Notes: generated by a model from the sequence alone, not told the origin. A stretch of 64,000 nucleotides of DNA from Lapillicoccus sp. (GCF_025353065.1 NZ_JANXRJ010000052.1:54718-118717), one strand, 5' to 3'; shown: positions 26,597 to 36,431, counted from the stretch's first letter. Numbers and translations are program-made.

Positions 26597-27929
26597 ACGG
26601 CCGCCACGATTCGGGACCTGGTCCAGGACCATCGCCATGGGGCGGTTGCCGGTCCGGCAGTTCATCCTGTCCAGCGTCGCGGTCTTCGTTGCCGTCGGTA
26701 TCGGCACCATCTTCGTCGTGCGCGGTATCGCGGCCGACTTCGCGCTCGATGAGGCCACCCTCCGTGGGGGCTCCTTCGCCCACCTGGCGGTGGCTCCGCT
26801 CGTGGACGCCCGCGTGCGAGCCGGCGACCCGGCCGGGGTTGCGACGCTCGCCAGGGTGCTGCAGCCGCGGATCACAGAGGGCTCGATCGTGCACATCAAG
26901 GTGTGGAGCAGCTCCGGGCAGGTGCTCTGGTCCGACGAGCGGGACCTGGTCGGTCGCACCTTCCCGCTCGACGAGGACGTGGCCCGCCTCGTCGGCACCG
27001 AGGAGGTCCAGGCGACGGTCTCCGACCTCTCCAAGGCGGAGAACATCGACGAACGCACCAGCGGACCGCTCCTCGAGGTCTACTCCGGAGGGCACGACGC
27101 CGACGGCGTCCCGCTGGTCATGGAGTCCTACTGGTCCACCGACCGGATGATGGCCGAGCAGCAGACGATCCTCGTCCGTACCGTCGCGGTCGCCCTGTCG
27201 GCCCTGCTGCTGCTTCAGCTCGTGATGGTGCCCTTCGCGGTGGGTCTGGCCCGGCGGGTGGATCGCGCCCGATCCGAGCGGGCCCGACTGGTGCGGCGCG
27301 CCCTGGCCGTCTCGGACCTCGAGCGGCGCCGGATCGTCTCGGACCTGCACGACGGTCTGATCCAGGACCTCTCCGGGATCGGGTACGCGCTGCCGACGGT
27401 TCTCGACCAGCTCCCACCCGACAACCAGGCGAGACACCTCATCACGGCGATGGGGGACCAGCTCCAACAGGACATCGAGGCCCTGCGCTCCCTGATGACC
27501 GACATCTACCCCGCAGACCTCTCCGTCGGCGGGCTGCCGGAAGCGCTCGAGGACCTGTCGCGTCAGGCCGCAGGATCGGGTCTGCGCGTCTCGATCGACC
27601 TCGATGCGGCGCTGAGCGAGGCCCCGGAGGTCGCGCGCATGGTCTACCGCGTCGTCCGTGAGGGCCTGCGCAACGTGGCCAGGCACGCCAACACGTCCGA
27701 GGCGTGGGTGCGGGCAGCGATCGACGGGGACCGGGCCACCGTGTCGGTCATCGACCACGGGTGCGGTATGCCGGTGGCGAGTGCGCAGCCGGGGCACCTC
27801 GGGCTCCAGCTGCTCTCCGACACCCTCGGCGACGCGGGAGGGGCGCTGCGCACCTTCGCCGGCGATGCGGGCGGGACCACCATGATGGCGACCTTCCCCC
27901 TCGTCCTCGACCTCGAGCCCGCGGAGTAG
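26589..27929 (+). CDS. NarL-type sensor histidine kinase
   Basis: A 446-residue membrane kinase. Membrane segments at about 26-47 and 197-217 bracket an extracytoplasmic sensing domain of about 150 residues with no recognised fold. The HisKA_3 box is [17 protein letters not shown] with His254, and the ATPase domain has [16 protein letters not shown] (N box) and DHGCGMP (G1). It is the partner of the overlapping response regulator. The signal is unknown. A 21-base direct repeat begins six bases after its TAG stop. Confidence 0.93.
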   Translation: MTRRPPRFGTWSRTIAMGRLPVRQFILSSVAVFVAVGIGTIFVVRGIAADFALDEATLRGGSFAHLAVAPLVDARVRAGDPAGVATLARVLQPRITEGSIVHIKVWSSSGQVLWSDERDLVGRTFPLDEDVARLVGTEEVQATVSDLSKAENIDERTSGPLLEVYSGGHDADGVPLVMESYWSTDRMMAEQQTILVRTVAVALSALLLLQLVMVPFAVGLARRVDRARSERARLVRRALAVSDLERRRIVSDLHDGLIQDLSGIGYALPTVLDQLPPDNQARHLITAMGDQLQQDIEALRSLMTDIYPADLSVGGLPEALEDLSRQAAGSGLRVSIDLDAALSEAPEVARMVYRVVREGLRNVARHANTSEAWVRAAIDGDRATVSVIDHGCGMPVASAQPGHLGLQLLSDTLGDAGGALRTFAGDAGGTTMMATFPLVLDLEPAE

Positions 27930-27935
27930 TCGCGC

Positions 27936-27981
27936 AGTAGCCGACGGGGTAGCCCGGCGGAGTAGCCGACGGGGTAGCCCG
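27936..27981. repeat. 21-base direct repeat after the kinase gene
   Basis: Two exact 21-base copies (27936-27956 and 27961-27981), beginning AGTAGCCGACGGGG, stand at a 25-base period. Degenerate copies of the GG(T)GGCCCG core continue to about 28005. The 232-bp gap to pdxS holds nothing else clear except a TACCAT -10 candidate near 28082. Confidence 0.8.
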
Positions 27982-28161
27982 TGTGGTGGCCCGCGGGGTG
28001 GCCCGCCACCCGCACGGGTAGCACGGCCGAGGTGCCACGCGGCATACGAGGGCATGGGTCGAGGACTCGCGTGGTGGTCACTACCATGGGAAGTGATCGG
28101 GAGCTCCGTCCCGACGTGGGTCATCAGAGCAGCGCGACGTCGCAGAAGGCAGTTGAGAGCA

Positions 28162-29091
28162 GTGGCAGATCAGGCGCAGGAGACGGGCAGCACGACCGGC
28201 AGTGGCACCAACACGAGGGGCACGGCGCGCGTCAAGCGCGGGATGGCGGAGATGCTCAAGGGTGGCGTCATCATGGACGTCGTCACGGCCGAGCAGGCCA
28301 GGATCGCCGAGGACGCCGGAGCAGTCGCCGTAATGGCTCTCGAGCGGGTGCCCGCCGACATCCGCGCCCAGGGTGGCGTGTCGCGGATGAGCGACCCGGA
28401 CATGATCGACAGCATCATCGCCGCCGTCTCGATCCCGGTCATGGCCAAGGCGCGCATCGGTCACTTCGTGGAGGCCCGGGTGCTGCAGAGCCTCGGGGTC
28501 GACTACGTCGACGAGTCCGAGGTGCTCACCCCCGCGGACTACGCCAACCACATCGACAAGTGGGCGTTCGACGTGCCCTTCGTCTGCGGCGCGACCAACC
28601 TCGGCGAGGCGCTGCGCCGGATCACCGAGGGCGCGGCGATGATCCGCTCCAAGGGCGAGGCGGGCACCGGTGACGTCTCCAACGCGACGACGCACATGCG
28701 CGCGATCGGCGGCGAGATCCGCCGCCTGTCGAGCCTGTCGCCCGACGAGCTCTACGTCGCGGCCAAGGAGCTGCAGGCGCCCTACGACCTCGTCAAGGAG
28801 GTCGCCCTCGCCGGCAAGCTCCCCGTCGTCCTCTTCACCGCCGGCGGCATCGCCACCCCCGCCGACGCCGCGATGATGATGCAGCTCGGCGCCGAGGGCG
28901 TCTTCGTCGGGTCGGGGATCTTCAAGTCCGGCAACCCGGCCCAGCGCGCCGAGGCGATCGTCAAGGCGACGACCTTCCACGACGACCCCGACATGATCGC
29001 CAAGGTCTCGCGCGGGCTCGGCGAGGCGATGGTCGGCATCAACGTCGAGGAGATCCCGCAGCCCCACCGGCTCGCCGAGCGCGGCTGGTAG
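28162..29091 (+). CDS. pdxS: Pyridoxal 5'-phosphate synthase lyase subunit
   Basis: A 309-residue PdxS, which builds PLP from ribose 5-phosphate, glyceraldehyde 3-phosphate and ammonia supplied by PdxT. The sequence is highly conserved: [38 protein letters not shown], the active-site Lys in VMAKARIGH, and [15 protein letters not shown] start at 28162 gives the usual length; the frame is open further upstream without support. In most actinobacteria pdxT lies close by, but here it is 5.9 kb away behind inserted genes. A perfect hairpin ends the transcript. Confidence 0.96.
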   Translation: MADQAQETGSTTGSGTNTRGTARVKRGMAEMLKGGVIMDVVTAEQARIAEDAGAVAVMALERVPADIRAQGGVSRMSDPDMIDSIIAAVSIPVMAKARIGHFVEARVLQSLGVDYVDESEVLTPADYANHIDKWAFDVPFVCGATNLGEALRRITEGAAMIRSKGEAGTGDVSNATTHMRAIGGEIRRLSSLSPDELYVAAKELQAPYDLVKEVALAGKLPVVLFTAGGIATPADAAMMMQLGAEGVFVGSGIFKSGNPAQRAEAIVKATTFHDDPDMIAKVSRGLGEAMVGINVEEIPQPHRLAERGW

Positions 29092-29108
29092 TCGATCCCC
29101 GGCAGGCC

Positions 29109-29143
29109 AGCACCCGGCATACCCGCGCGGTATGCCGGGTGCT
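29109..29143 (+). terminator. Terminator hairpin of pdxS containing an inverted GTATGCC pair
   Basis: Arms of 15 bases (29109-29123 and 29129-29143) are exact inverses with the loop CGCGC. The inner end of the stem is GGCATACC/GGTATGCC. It lies 17 bases after the pdxS stop. Confidence 0.8.
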
Positions 29144-29188
29144 CGCGTCTGGTGGCCGTGCCGGGCCGCTCGCACCGCTGCCGCCGAA

Positions 29189-29272
29189 CAGAAGTGGTCA
29201 CCTGACGAGCTCTGGACGCGCGGTCAGGCGGAGGGTCGTTCAGAAGTGGTCACCTGAAGAGCTCTGGACGCG
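29189..29272. repeat. Two 32-base direct repeats
   Basis: Copies at 29189-29220 and 29241-29272 differ at one base; both begin CAGAAGTGGTCACCTGA and end GAGCTCTGGACGCG. The 20-base spacer is unrelated. They lie in the pdxS-SDR gap. No recombinase or IS gene is adjacent. Confidence 0.85.
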
Positions 29273-29331
29273 TCTGCCGCCTCCAGCCCTCTCAGCAGCG
29301 CGGTGACCGACCGCAGGTCTCCCGACGTGGT

Positions 29332-30075
29332 CTACCAGGCGGCCGGCCCGGCACCCTCGGTGAAGGTGCCGGTGGGGCCGTCCAGCGGCAGGGTGGCGGC
29401 GGCGATGATCGCCCGGGCGCCCTCCTCCACCGTCTGCGTGCCGCGGTGCCCGTTGAGGTCGGTCCCGGTGTAGCCCGGGTCGACGACGTTGACCTTGACG
29501 CCGGTGAGCGCCTTCGCGTACTGCGTCGTGATCATGTTGAGGGCCGCCTTCGACGAGGTGTCGACGAGGCTGGTCACCTGGGACTCGATCCGGTCCGGGT
29601 CGGAGGTCGCCGCGAAGGAGCCCAGACCGCTCGAGACGTTGACGATGCGAGGGTGGGCCGACTGCCGCAGCAACGCAAGGAACGCCCGGGTCATCCGGAC
29701 CGGGCCGAGGACGTTGACGCCGTAGACGGGCAGGAAGTCGGCCGGATCGACGTCCTCGATTGGCTTCGCGGACTCGACGATGCCAGCGTTGTTGACGAGG
29801 ACGTCGAGGCCGCCGGCCGCGGAGATGGTCGCGACGGCGGCGGCGACCGACGCGTCATCGGTGACGTCCAGAGCGACGTAGCGGACGTCGGCGCCGTCCG
29901 CGGACAGCTCGTGAGCCGCGGCGGTGCCGAGCGACTCGTCGCGCGCTCCGAGCCAGACGGTCCAGCCGAGGCCGGCGAGGGCGGCGAGGGCGCGGACGGT
30001 CTCACGGCCGAGGCCCTTGTTGGCGCCGGTGACCAGGGCGGTGGTGCTGGTGGGCTGTGCAGCAGTGGTGGTCAT
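29332..30075 (-). CDS. Short-chain dehydrogenase/reductase
   Basis: A 247-residue SDR oxidoreductase. It has the NADP motif TGANKGLGRE, LDVTDDASV, NNAG in VLVNNAGIVES, Ser in NVSSGLGSF, and a Lys in SSKAALN; the usual catalytic Tyr position reads DTSSKAA, so the YxxxK pair is replaced by S-S-K. That substitution makes classical activity doubtful unless a neighbouring residue substitutes. DPGYTGTDLN is the nicotinamide loop. It is divergent from an XRE regulator, which probably controls it; homologous pairs are common in actinobacteria. Confidence 0.88.
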   Translation of the reverse strand: MTTTAAQPTSTTALVTGANKGLGRETVRALAALAGLGWTVWLGARDESLGTAAAHELSADGADVRYVALDVTDDASVAAAVATISAAGGLDVLVNNAGIVESAKPIEDVDPADFLPVYGVNVLGPVRMTRAFLALLRQSAHPRIVNVSSGLGSFAATSDPDRIESQVTSLVDTSSKAALNMITTQYAKALTGVKVNVVDPGYTGTDLNGHRGTQTVEEGARAIIAAATLPLDGPTGTFTEGAGPAAW

Positions 30076-30125
30076 GCACCCAGCCTGCGCCTGATCGGCC
30101 GACCCCGACAGGACGGGACGAGCCT

Positions 30126-30162
30126 GGGACCGTTGGTGCCACCCTAGGAGGCCCTCGGTCCC
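30126..30162. promoter_or_regulatory. Candidate operator between SDR and XRE genes
   Basis: GGGACCG (30126-30132) and CGGTCCC (30156-30162) are exact inverses 23 bases apart in the 132-bp divergent gap. The position is right for autoregulation by the XRE protein, but arms this short can occur by chance. Confidence 0.35.
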
Positions 30163-30207
30163 GTGAGATGGCGCCCGTCGAGCCCCGGCCGACGCCACAC
30201 TGGTGGG

Positions 30208-31107
30208 GTGAACCGAGACGAGGTGGCCCGCGTGCTGGGAAGGGCGCGAGGGCAGCTGCGCCCCGAGGACGTCGGCATCCCCGCGGGGGACCGCCGCAGG
30301 GTGCTCGGCCTGCGACGCGAGGAGGTCGCCACCCTCGCGGGGGTGAGCGTCGACTACGTCGTCCGGCTCGAGCAGGGCCGCGGCCCGCACCCCTCGGCCC
30401 AGGTGCTCGGCTCCCTCGCCCGCCCGTTGCGGATGAGCGACGACGAGCGGCGCGAGCTCTTCGACCTGGCCGCGGTCGCCCAGCCGCGCGACGGTGAGAT
30501 CACACTGCTCGTGCGGTCGAGCATCCACCGGTTGCTGGAGCGTCTCGAGGACAACCCCGCGGTCGTCCTCAGCGCCAAGGGCGACATCCTGGTGTGGAAC
30601 GCGATGGCGGCCGCGTTGATGGGTGACTTCTCCCTCCAGCCCGTCCGCCGGCGCAACCTCGCCTGGCAGCGTTTCCTCGGAGCACCTGGACGGGTGTCGG
30701 CCGGCGAGGAGGAGCACCGGGTCACCGCCGCCCAGACGGTGGCGAACCTGCGGACGGCTCTCGGCCGCTACCCCACCGACCCGGGCCTCCTGGCGCTCCT
30801 GCGCGAGCTGCGGACGAGCGACGACTTCCGCCGGCTGTGGGCCGAGGGGTCCCCAACCCCCTGGCGCAACAACACCAAGACGATCGACCATCCGCAGCTG
30901 GGACCGATCACCCTCGACTGCGACGCGATGCACCTGCCCGATGCCGATCAGACAGTGGTCGTCTACTCCGCCGAGGCCCGGTCCCACGCGGCCGAGATGC
31001 TCGCCCTCCTCAAGGTCATCGGGATCCAGGAGCTGTCGGCGTCCCGCACCCCAGGTGTCCTTCCGGACTCGCGATCCTCGCAATCCGGGGCCATCTCCGA
31101 CCGTTGA
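30208..31107 (+). CDS. XRE-family regulator, MmyB-like
   Basis: A 299-residue regulator. The N terminus is a helix-turn-helix of the kind RRVLGLRREEVATLAGVSVDYVVRLEQGR, and the remainder is the MmyB-like ligand domain (AVVLSAKGDILVWNAMAAALMG, then NLAWQRFL). Such proteins often lie divergent from a single SDR gene, as here, and repress it. The GTG at 30208 is preceded by GGTGG. The last residues (from about 285, LPDSRSSQSGAISDR) are encoded by the left arm and loop of a perfect 24-bp inverted repeat, so the natural C terminus may have been altered by that element. Confidence 0.88.
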   Translation: MNRDEVARVLGRARGQLRPEDVGIPAGDRRRVLGLRREEVATLAGVSVDYVVRLEQGRGPHPSAQVLGSLARPLRMSDDERRELFDLAAVAQPRDGEITLLVRSSIHRLLERLEDNPAVVLSAKGDILVWNAMAAALMGDFSLQPVRRRNLAWQRFLGAPGRVSAGEEEHRVTAAQTVANLRTALGRYPTDPGLLALLRELRTSDDFRRLWAEGSPTPWRNNTKTIDHPQLGPITLDCDAMHLPDADQTVVVYSAEARSHAAEMLALLKVIGIQELSASRTPGVLPDSRSSQSGAISDR

Positions 31108-31131
31108 ATTGCGAGGATCGCGAGTCCGGAA
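31061..31131. repeat. Perfect 24-bp inverted repeat at end of XRE gene
   Basis: Arms 31061-31084 and 31108-31131 are exact inverses around a 23-base loop that contains the XRE stop codon. The arm begins TTCCGGACTCGCGATCCTCG. It resembles the other 70-80-bp palindromes here in size and in lying at a gene end, but the sequence is its own. Confidence 0.9.
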
Positions 31132-31158
31132 CGGGGGAGGGGACCGGGTCCACCTCGC

Positions 31159-31164
31159 TAGGCT
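31159..31164 (+). promoter_or_regulatory. -10 element, leaderless type, for MarR-like gene
   Basis: TAGGCT ends eight bases before a GTG at 31173 and eleven before the ATG at 31176. The spacing favours the GTG. Confidence 0.45.
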
Positions 31165-31172
31165 TACGGGTC

Positions 31173-31598
31173 GTGATGGACCACGCGACGCTGTTCGCCG
31201 ACCTCGTCTTCGCGGAGGTACGGCTGCTCGACCTCGTCAACGACCGGCTCGAGAGCGAGATCGGCCTCGGGGTGACGTCCTACCTCCCGCTGCAGGTCGT
31301 CGGCGCGGTCCCGAACTGTCGCGTGCAGGACGTCGCCCACGAGCTGGGTATCTCGGTCGGCGGCGCGAGCAAGGCCGTCGACCGGCTCGAGCTGGCGCGA
31401 CTGTGCCGCCGCCGCCGGCACCCCACCGACCGACGGTCCTCGATCGTCCTCCTCACCGCCGCCGGACGTCGCAGGCTCGCCTCTGGGCAGTCGGTCACCC
31501 ACCAGGTCCTCGCCGAGACCCTCGGTCTGAGCGCGAGCAGACAACTCGCCCTCGGGAACACCCTGTCCACCCTCCGCCAGACGCTGCAGGGCGGCTGA
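31173..31598 (+). CDS. MarR-family regulator
   Basis: A 141-residue winged-helix protein of the MarR type. The DNA-binding part reads CRVQDVAHELGISVGGASKAVDRLE, and the wing is RRRRHPTDRRSSIVLLTAAGRR, with the family's D-R-R-S pattern. Flanking helices form the dimer. It lies between the XRE gene and the convergent kynureninase gene; its target is not evident. Start GTG 31173 or ATG 31176. Confidence 0.85.
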   Translation: MMDHATLFADLVFAEVRLLDLVNDRLESEIGLGVTSYLPLQVVGAVPNCRVQDVAHELGISVGGASKAVDRLELARLCRRRRHPTDRRSSIVLLTAAGRRRLASGQSVTHQVLAETLGLSASRQLALGNTLSTLRQTLQGG

Positions 31599-31661
31599 CC
31601 CGCTCGCTGCCCGCGCTGCGCGGGACGCTGCACTACGGCGCCTGACGCACGGACGACCGCG

Positions 31662-32915
31662 TCAGGTCACCTGGGCCCGCTGCGCGAACTCCCCTCTCTC
31701 GTCCTCCTTCTCATCGATCACGAGGGCGAGCTGCTGAGCCGCCCGGAGACAGTCCGCGTGCGAGACGTAGAGGGGAGCGAAGCCGAGCCGGATGATGTCG
31801 GGCTCGCGGAAGTCGCCCACGACGCCGCGGGCGATGAGGGCCTGCACCACGGCATACGCGCGGGGGTGGCGCAGTGACACCTGCGAGCCGCGGCGCCCGC
31901 CCTCCATCGGCGTGGCGACGGGGAGGTCGAGCGCGAGTGCCCCGAGGCACTCGACGAAGAAGGCGGTGAGGGAGAGCGACCGCGACCGCACGGCTGTGAC
32001 CTCGAGCCCGTCGTATGCCGTGAGCGCGGCTTCCAGCGCCAGCAGGCTGATCATCGGCGCGGTGCCGGAGCGGGCCCGGCTGATGGACGGGGCGGGGTCG
32101 TACTCCCGCTCCATGCCGAACGGACGGGCGTGGCCGTGCCACCCCGAGACGGGGTTGTGGAATCCCTCGAGGTGCTCGGTGCGCACGTAGACGTAGGCCG
32201 GCGCACCCGGCCCGCCGTTGAGGTACTTGTAGCCGCAACCGACCGCGAAGTCGCACCCGTCGCGGTCGAGCTGGAGGTCGAGGACACCGGCCGAGTGGCA
32301 GAGGTCCCAGAGAGCGAACGCGCCGACAGCGTGCGCCGCCCGGGTGATCCCGGGCAGGTCCCAGAGCTCGCCGGTGCGGTAGTCGACGGACGAGTAGACG
32401 ACGAGGGCGAGCTTGTCGCCGAGCTGGGCGATCCGCTCGGGCGCACGGCCCGGATGGATCTGCTCGACCGTGAAGCCGGCGAGCCGGGCCGCCGACTCCA
32501 GGACGTAGAGGTCGGTGGGGAAGGAGTCGGGGTCGACGAGGACGCGGGTCCGCCAGGGCTGCATCCGGGAGGCGGCCACGAAGACCTTGAAGAGGTTGGC
32601 GCTGGTCGAGTCCGTGACGACGGTCTGGCCCGCCGCCGCGCCGACGAGCGCGCCGATGCGGTCACCGACCCGCTCCGGCGCGCCCCACCAGTCCGACTCG
32701 TTCCACGACTGGATGAGCCGCTCGCCCCACTGCCGGGTCACGACGTCGGCGACGACGTCGGCCACGGCGCGGGGGAGGGCGCCGAGCGAGTTGCCGTCGA
32801 GATAGACGACCCCGTGGGGGAGGGTGAACGCCGAGCGCCGGTCGACGCCGGCGTGCTCGGCATCGAGGGCGGCGGCTCGGGTGACGAGCGGGTGGTCGGT
32901 GAGCGTGCGGTCCAT
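31662..32915 (-). CDS. kynU: Kynureninase
   Basis: A 417-residue PLP enzyme that cleaves kynurenine to anthranilate and alanine (or 3-hydroxykynurenine similarly). Typical blocks: [15 protein letters not shown], the long [50 protein letters not shown], and the PLP-binding Lys in [14 protein letters not shown]. No kynA or kynB gene is nearby. It is divergent from an amino-acid permease gene across 61 bp, so the pair may take up and use a tryptophan-related compound. The start ATG gives the normal family length. Confidence 0.94.
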   Translation of the reverse strand: MDRTLTDHPLVTRAAALDAEHAGVDRRSAFTLPHGVVYLDGNSLGALPRAVADVVADVVTRQWGERLIQSWNESDWWGAPERVGDRIGALVGAAAGQTVVTDSTSANLFKVFVAASRMQPWRTRVLVDPDSFPTDLYVLESAARLAGFTVEQIHPGRAPERIAQLGDKLALVVYSSVDYRTGELWDLPGITRAAHAVGAFALWDLCHSAGVLDLQLDRDGCDFAVGCGYKYLNGGPGAPAYVYVRTEHLEGFHNPVSGWHGHARPFGMEREYDPAPSISRARSGTAPMISLLALEAALTAYDGLEVTAVRSRSLSLTAFFVECLGALALDLPVATPMEGGRRGSQVSLRHPRAYAVVQALIARGVVGDFREPDIIRLGFAPLYVSHADCLRAAQQLALVIDEKEDERGEFAQRAQVT

Positions 32916-32963
32916 GGGTCGACGGTATCCGCGTGGCCGCGTGCCGCACACGGGACCGGCGGC

Positions 32964-32969
32964 TAGTGT
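32964..32969 (+). promoter_or_regulatory. -10 element, leaderless type, for permease gene
   Basis: TAGTGT ends seven bases before the GTG at 32977, with no ribosome site between. It sits in the 61-bp divergent gap with kynU. Confidence 0.5.
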
Positions 32970-32976
32970 TCCGTCC

Positions 32977-34950
32977 GTGCCCGAGCCCACCACGCCCACG
33001 CGCGCGCCCCGACTGGCAGGCCTGCGGCAGTGGCTCCTCACCGACCAGTCCGCGACGGCCGGTCCCAAGCACGGGCCGCACGTGCAGGTCCCGGCCGCGA
33101 AGCAGCAGACGCACCAGCACCGGTGGTGGAAGGTGATGTGCCTCACCGGGGTCGACTACTTCTCGACCCTCGGCTACCAGCCCGGGATCGCCGCGCTGGC
33201 CGCCGGCCTCGTCTCGCCCGTGGCCACCGTCGTGCTCGTCCTGCTCACCCTCCTCGGCGCGCTGCCCGTCTACCGCCGGGTCGCCCGCGAGAGCCCCCAC
33301 GGCCAGGGCTCCATCGCCATGCTCGAGCGGCTCTTCTCCGCGTGGTTCGGCAAACTCTTCGTCCTCGTGCTCCTCGGCTTCGCCCTCACCGACTTCATCA
33401 TCACCATCACGCTGTCGGCGGCCGACGCCTCGGCGCACGCCATCGAGAACCCCTTCGCCCCGTCGTTCCTGCACGGCCAGCAGATCCTCGTCACCCTCTT
33501 CCTCGTCGCCCTGCTCGGTGCCGTCTTCCTCAAGGGCTTCAGCGAGGCGATCGGCATCGCCGTCGGGCTCGTCGCGGTCTACCTCTCCCTCAACGTCGTC
33601 GTCGTCGGGGTGGCGGTCGAGCACATCATCGCGAACGGCCACCTCGTGACGGACTGGAGCTCGGCGCTGCTGCAGTCCCGCGGCAACCCGTGGGTCGTCG
33701 TCGGCATCGCGCTGCTGGTCTTCCCCAAGCTCGCTCTCGGGCTGTCGGGCTTCGAGACGGGGGTGACGATGATGCCGCTGGTCGAGGGCGCCGACACCGA
33801 CCGTCCGGAGGAGCCGGAGCAGCGGATCCGCAACACGCAGCGGCTGCTCGGCACAGCCGCGGCGATCATGAGCGTCTTCCTCATCGCCAGCAGCTTCGCG
33901 ACCACGCTCCTCATCCCGCAGCAGGAGTTCCAGGAGGGCGGGAAGGCGAGCGGACGCGCCCTGGCCTTCCTCGCCCACGAGTACCTCGGCGCGGGCTTCG
34001 GCACCGTCTACGACATCTCGACGATCCTCATCCTGTGGTTCGCGGGAGCCTCAGCAATGGCCGGCCTGCTCAACCTCGTCCCGCGCTACCTCCCGCGCTA
34101 CGGCATGGCTCCCGACTGGACCCGGCTGACCCGGCCGCTGGTGATCGTCTTCATCACGATCGGCTTCGTCATCACGCTGCTCTTCCGCGCCGACGTCAAC
34201 GCCCAGGGCGGCGCGTATGCCACGGGGGTCCTCGTGCTCATCCTCTCGGCGTCCATCGCGGTGACCGTCTCCGCGCGAAAGCGAGGCGCACGCAAGTCGG
34301 CCATCGCCTACGGGGTCATCGCCGCGATCTTCGCCTACACCACCGTCGCCAACGTCATCGAGCGCCCCGACGGCGTGAAGATCGCCGCCTTCTTCATCGT
34401 CGCCATCATCGTGACGTCGCTCGTGTCGCGGGCCAAGCGCTCGACCGAGCTGCGGGTCGGCGCCGTCGAGTTCGACCCCCTGGCCCTGCAGTTCGTCGAG
34501 GAGGAGGCCCGCGCAGGCACGTTCCGGATCATCGCCCACGACCCCGACGGCGAGCGCGACATGCTCGACTACATGGAGAAGGAAGTCCTCGAGCGGCACG
34601 AGCACAACCTCGCCGACACCGACAAGCTGCTCTTCCTCGAGGTCACCGTCGTCGACGCGTCCGACTTCTCGGAGGACCTCATCGTCCGGGGCGAGTCGCG
34701 CCACGGCTACCAGATCCTCACCGTCGAGGCGGCGACCATCCCCAACGCCATCGCCGCCACCCTGCTGGCCATCCGCGACCACACGGGCAAGATCCCCAAC
34801 ATCTACTTCGAGTGGATGGAGGGCAACCCGATCTACGCCCTGCTGCGCTACCTCTTCTTCGGCGGGGGCGACGTCGCACCCGTCGCGCGCGAGGTGCTGC
34901 GCCAGGCCGAGCCGAACCGCGAGCAACGTCCGTCCGTCCACGTCGGCTGA
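32977..34950 (+). CDS. APC-superfamily amino-acid transporter
   Basis: A 657-residue membrane transporter of the amino-acid/polyamine superfamily with about 12 segments, starting from [26 protein letters not shown] (seen in parts near residues 50-75). A soluble C-terminal domain of about 140 residues (from [18 protein letters not shown]) follows, as in the large APC permeases of actinobacteria. The exact substrate is unknown; the divergent kynureninase hints at an aromatic amino acid. The GTG start fits a leaderless message from TAGTGT. Confidence 0.85.
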   Translation: MPEPTTPTRAPRLAGLRQWLLTDQSATAGPKHGPHVQVPAAKQQTHQHRWWKVMCLTGVDYFSTLGYQPGIAALAAGLVSPVATVVLVLLTLLGALPVYRRVARESPHGQGSIAMLERLFSAWFGKLFVLVLLGFALTDFIITITLSAADASAHAIENPFAPSFLHGQQILVTLFLVALLGAVFLKGFSEAIGIAVGLVAVYLSLNVVVVGVAVEHIIANGHLVTDWSSALLQSRGNPWVVVGIALLVFPKLALGLSGFETGVTMMPLVEGADTDRPEEPEQRIRNTQRLLGTAAAIMSVFLIASSFATTLLIPQQEFQEGGKASGRALAFLAHEYLGAGFGTVYDISTILILWFAGASAMAGLLNLVPRYLPRYGMAPDWTRLTRPLVIVFITIGFVITLLFRADVNAQGGAYATGVLVLILSASIAVTVSARKRGARKSAIAYGVIAAIFAYTTVANVIERPDGVKIAAFFIVAIIVTSLVSRAKRSTELRVGAVEFDPLALQFVEEEARAGTFRIIAHDPDGERDMLDYMEKEVLERHEHNLADTDKLLFLEVTVVDASDFSEDLIVRGESRHGYQILTVEAATIPNAIAATLLAIRDHTGKIPNIYFEWMEGNPIYALLRYLFFGGGDVAPVAREVLRQAEPNREQRPSVHVG

Positions 34951-34961
34951 CCTGACCACCC

Positions 34962-35588
34962 GTGGCGAACGTGATGACAGCCAGGCCGTCGATCGGCGTG
35001 CTCGCCGTCCAGGGTGACGTGCGCGAGCACCTCCGCGCCCTGGAGGGTGCCGGGGCCGTCGTCAGGACCGTGCGCCGTCCCGCCGAGCTCGAGGCCCTCG
35101 ACGGCCTCGTCATCCCCGGGGGCGAGTCGACGACGATGGACAAGCTCGTGCGGGCCTTCGAGCTGTATGCGCCGCTCCGCCAGCGGATCGCCGACGGGCT
35201 GCCGGTCTACGGCTCGTGCGCCGGGATGATCATGCTCGCCGACCGGATCACCGACGCCCCGGGTGACCAGCAGACCCTCGGCGGCCTCGACATCACGGTG
35301 CGGCGCAACGCCTTCGGTCGTCAGGTGGACTCCTTCGAGGAGGACATCGACTTCGCGGGTCTGGACGCGCCGATGCACGCCGTCTTCATCCGCGCGCCGT
35401 GGGTGGAGCAGGCCGGTCCGTCGGTGCAGGTCCTCGCCCGGGTTGCGGGCGACGGGACCGGCCCGGCCGCGGGTAGGATCGTTGCCGTTCGTCAGGGCGC
35501 CCTCCTCGCGACCTCCTTCCATCCCGAGGTCACCGGTGACACGAGGGTGCACGAGTTGTTCGTCGAGATCGTGAGGGAACGCGCATGA
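34962..35588 (+). CDS. pdxT: Pyridoxal 5'-phosphate synthase glutaminase subunit
   Basis: A 208-residue class I glutamine amidotransferase that feeds ammonia to PdxS. The nucleophile Cys is in [10 protein letters not shown], the [10 protein letters not shown] loop is intact, and His-Glu is in SFHPEVTGD. It is 12 bp after the permease gene and overlaps yebC by ATGA. Its partner pdxS is upstream, split off by five inserted genes. GTG at 34962 or the ATG at 34974 could start it. Confidence 0.95.
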   Translation: MANVMTARPSIGVLAVQGDVREHLRALEGAGAVVRTVRRPAELEALDGLVIPGGESTTMDKLVRAFELYAPLRQRIADGLPVYGSCAGMIMLADRITDAPGDQQTLGGLDITVRRNAFGRQVDSFEEDIDFAGLDAPMHAVFIRAPWVEQAGPSVQVLARVAGDGTGPAAGRIVAVRQGALLATSFHPEVTGDTRVHELFVEIVRERA

Positions 35589-36343
35589 GCGGCCATTCCA
35601 AGTGGGCGACCACGAAGCACAAGAAGGCCGTCGTCGACGCCCGGCGCGGCAAGCTGTTCGCGAAGCTGATCAAGAACATCGAGGTCGCGGCCCGCACCGG
35701 CGGCGGCGACATCATCGGCAACCCCACGCTCTACGACGCCGTCCAGAAGGCCAAGAAGACGTCCGTGCCCAACGACAACATCGACCGGGCGGTCAAGCGC
35801 GGCTCCGGCCAGGAGGCCGGGGGCGCCGACTGGCAGACCATCACCTACGAGGGGTATGCCCCCGGTGGTGTCGCCGTCCTCATCGAGTGCCTCACGGACA
35901 ACCGCAACCGCGCGGCGGCCGAGGTCCGAACGGCGTTGACCCGCAACGGTGGTCAGCTCGCCGACCCCGGCAGCGTGTCCTACGTCTTCCACCGCAAGGG
36001 CGTCGTCATGGTGCCCAAGTCGGGTCATACCGAGGACGAGCTGCTCGAGATCGTCCTCGACGCGGGCGCCGAGGAGGTCAACGACCTCGGTGAGGCCTTC
36101 GAGATCGTCTCCGACCCCAGCGACTTCGTCGCGATCCGCACGGCGGTGCAGGCGGCGGGCATCGACTACGACTCGGCCGAGGCCGCCTGGGTGCCGGACC
36201 TCCAGGTGCCCCTCGACGCCGACGGCGCGCGCAAGATGTTCCGGGTCCTCGAGGCGCTCGAGGACAGCGACGACGTGCAGAACGTCTACGCCAACGGTGA
36301 GGTCCCCGACGCGGTGCTGGCCGAGCTCGACGACGACGAGTGA
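35585..36343 (+). CDS. YebC/PmpR-family protein
   Basis: A 252-residue YebC protein. It starts [22 protein letters not shown], here shown in its usual first block (about residues 1-22 in parts: [19 protein letters not shown]). The conserved [18 protein letters not shown] and [11 protein letters not shown] follow. Family members bind DNA as regulators, and YebC of some bacteria helps ribosomes through proline runs. It sits between pdxT and ruvC as in most actinobacteria. Confidence 0.94.
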   Translation: MSGHSKWATTKHKKAVVDARRGKLFAKLIKNIEVAARTGGGDIIGNPTLYDAVQKAKKTSVPNDNIDRAVKRGSGQEAGGADWQTITYEGYAPGGVAVLIECLTDNRNRAAAEVRTALTRNGGQLADPGSVSYVFHRKGVVMVPKSGHTEDELLEIVLDAGAEEVNDLGEAFEIVSDPSDFVAIRTAVQAAGIDYDSAEAAWVPDLQVPLDADGARKMFRVLEALEDSDDVQNVYANGEVPDAVLAELDDDE

Positions 36344-36421
36344 TCCGGGCTGGAGGTCTCTCGACGGTCTCCGACTGACGGTCTCCGGCGAGTCCTGACG
36401 GCCCGGTCGGCACCGGCGTTG

Positions 36422-36427
36422 TAGCAT
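36422..36427 (+). promoter_or_regulatory. -10 element of ruvC
   Basis: TAGCAT lies five bases before the LexA-type box, so the box would cover the transcription start. Confidence 0.45.
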
Positions 36428-36431
36428 CGTC

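Noticed and set aside
8061-27142. Other long frames opposite thiolase, FabG, permease and kinase genes
   Set aside because: They follow the third-codon G/C of the real genes and lack domains or ribosome sites.
29189-29272. Possible minimal CRISPR array
   Set aside because: Only two 32-base copies with one 20-base spacer and no cas genes nearby.
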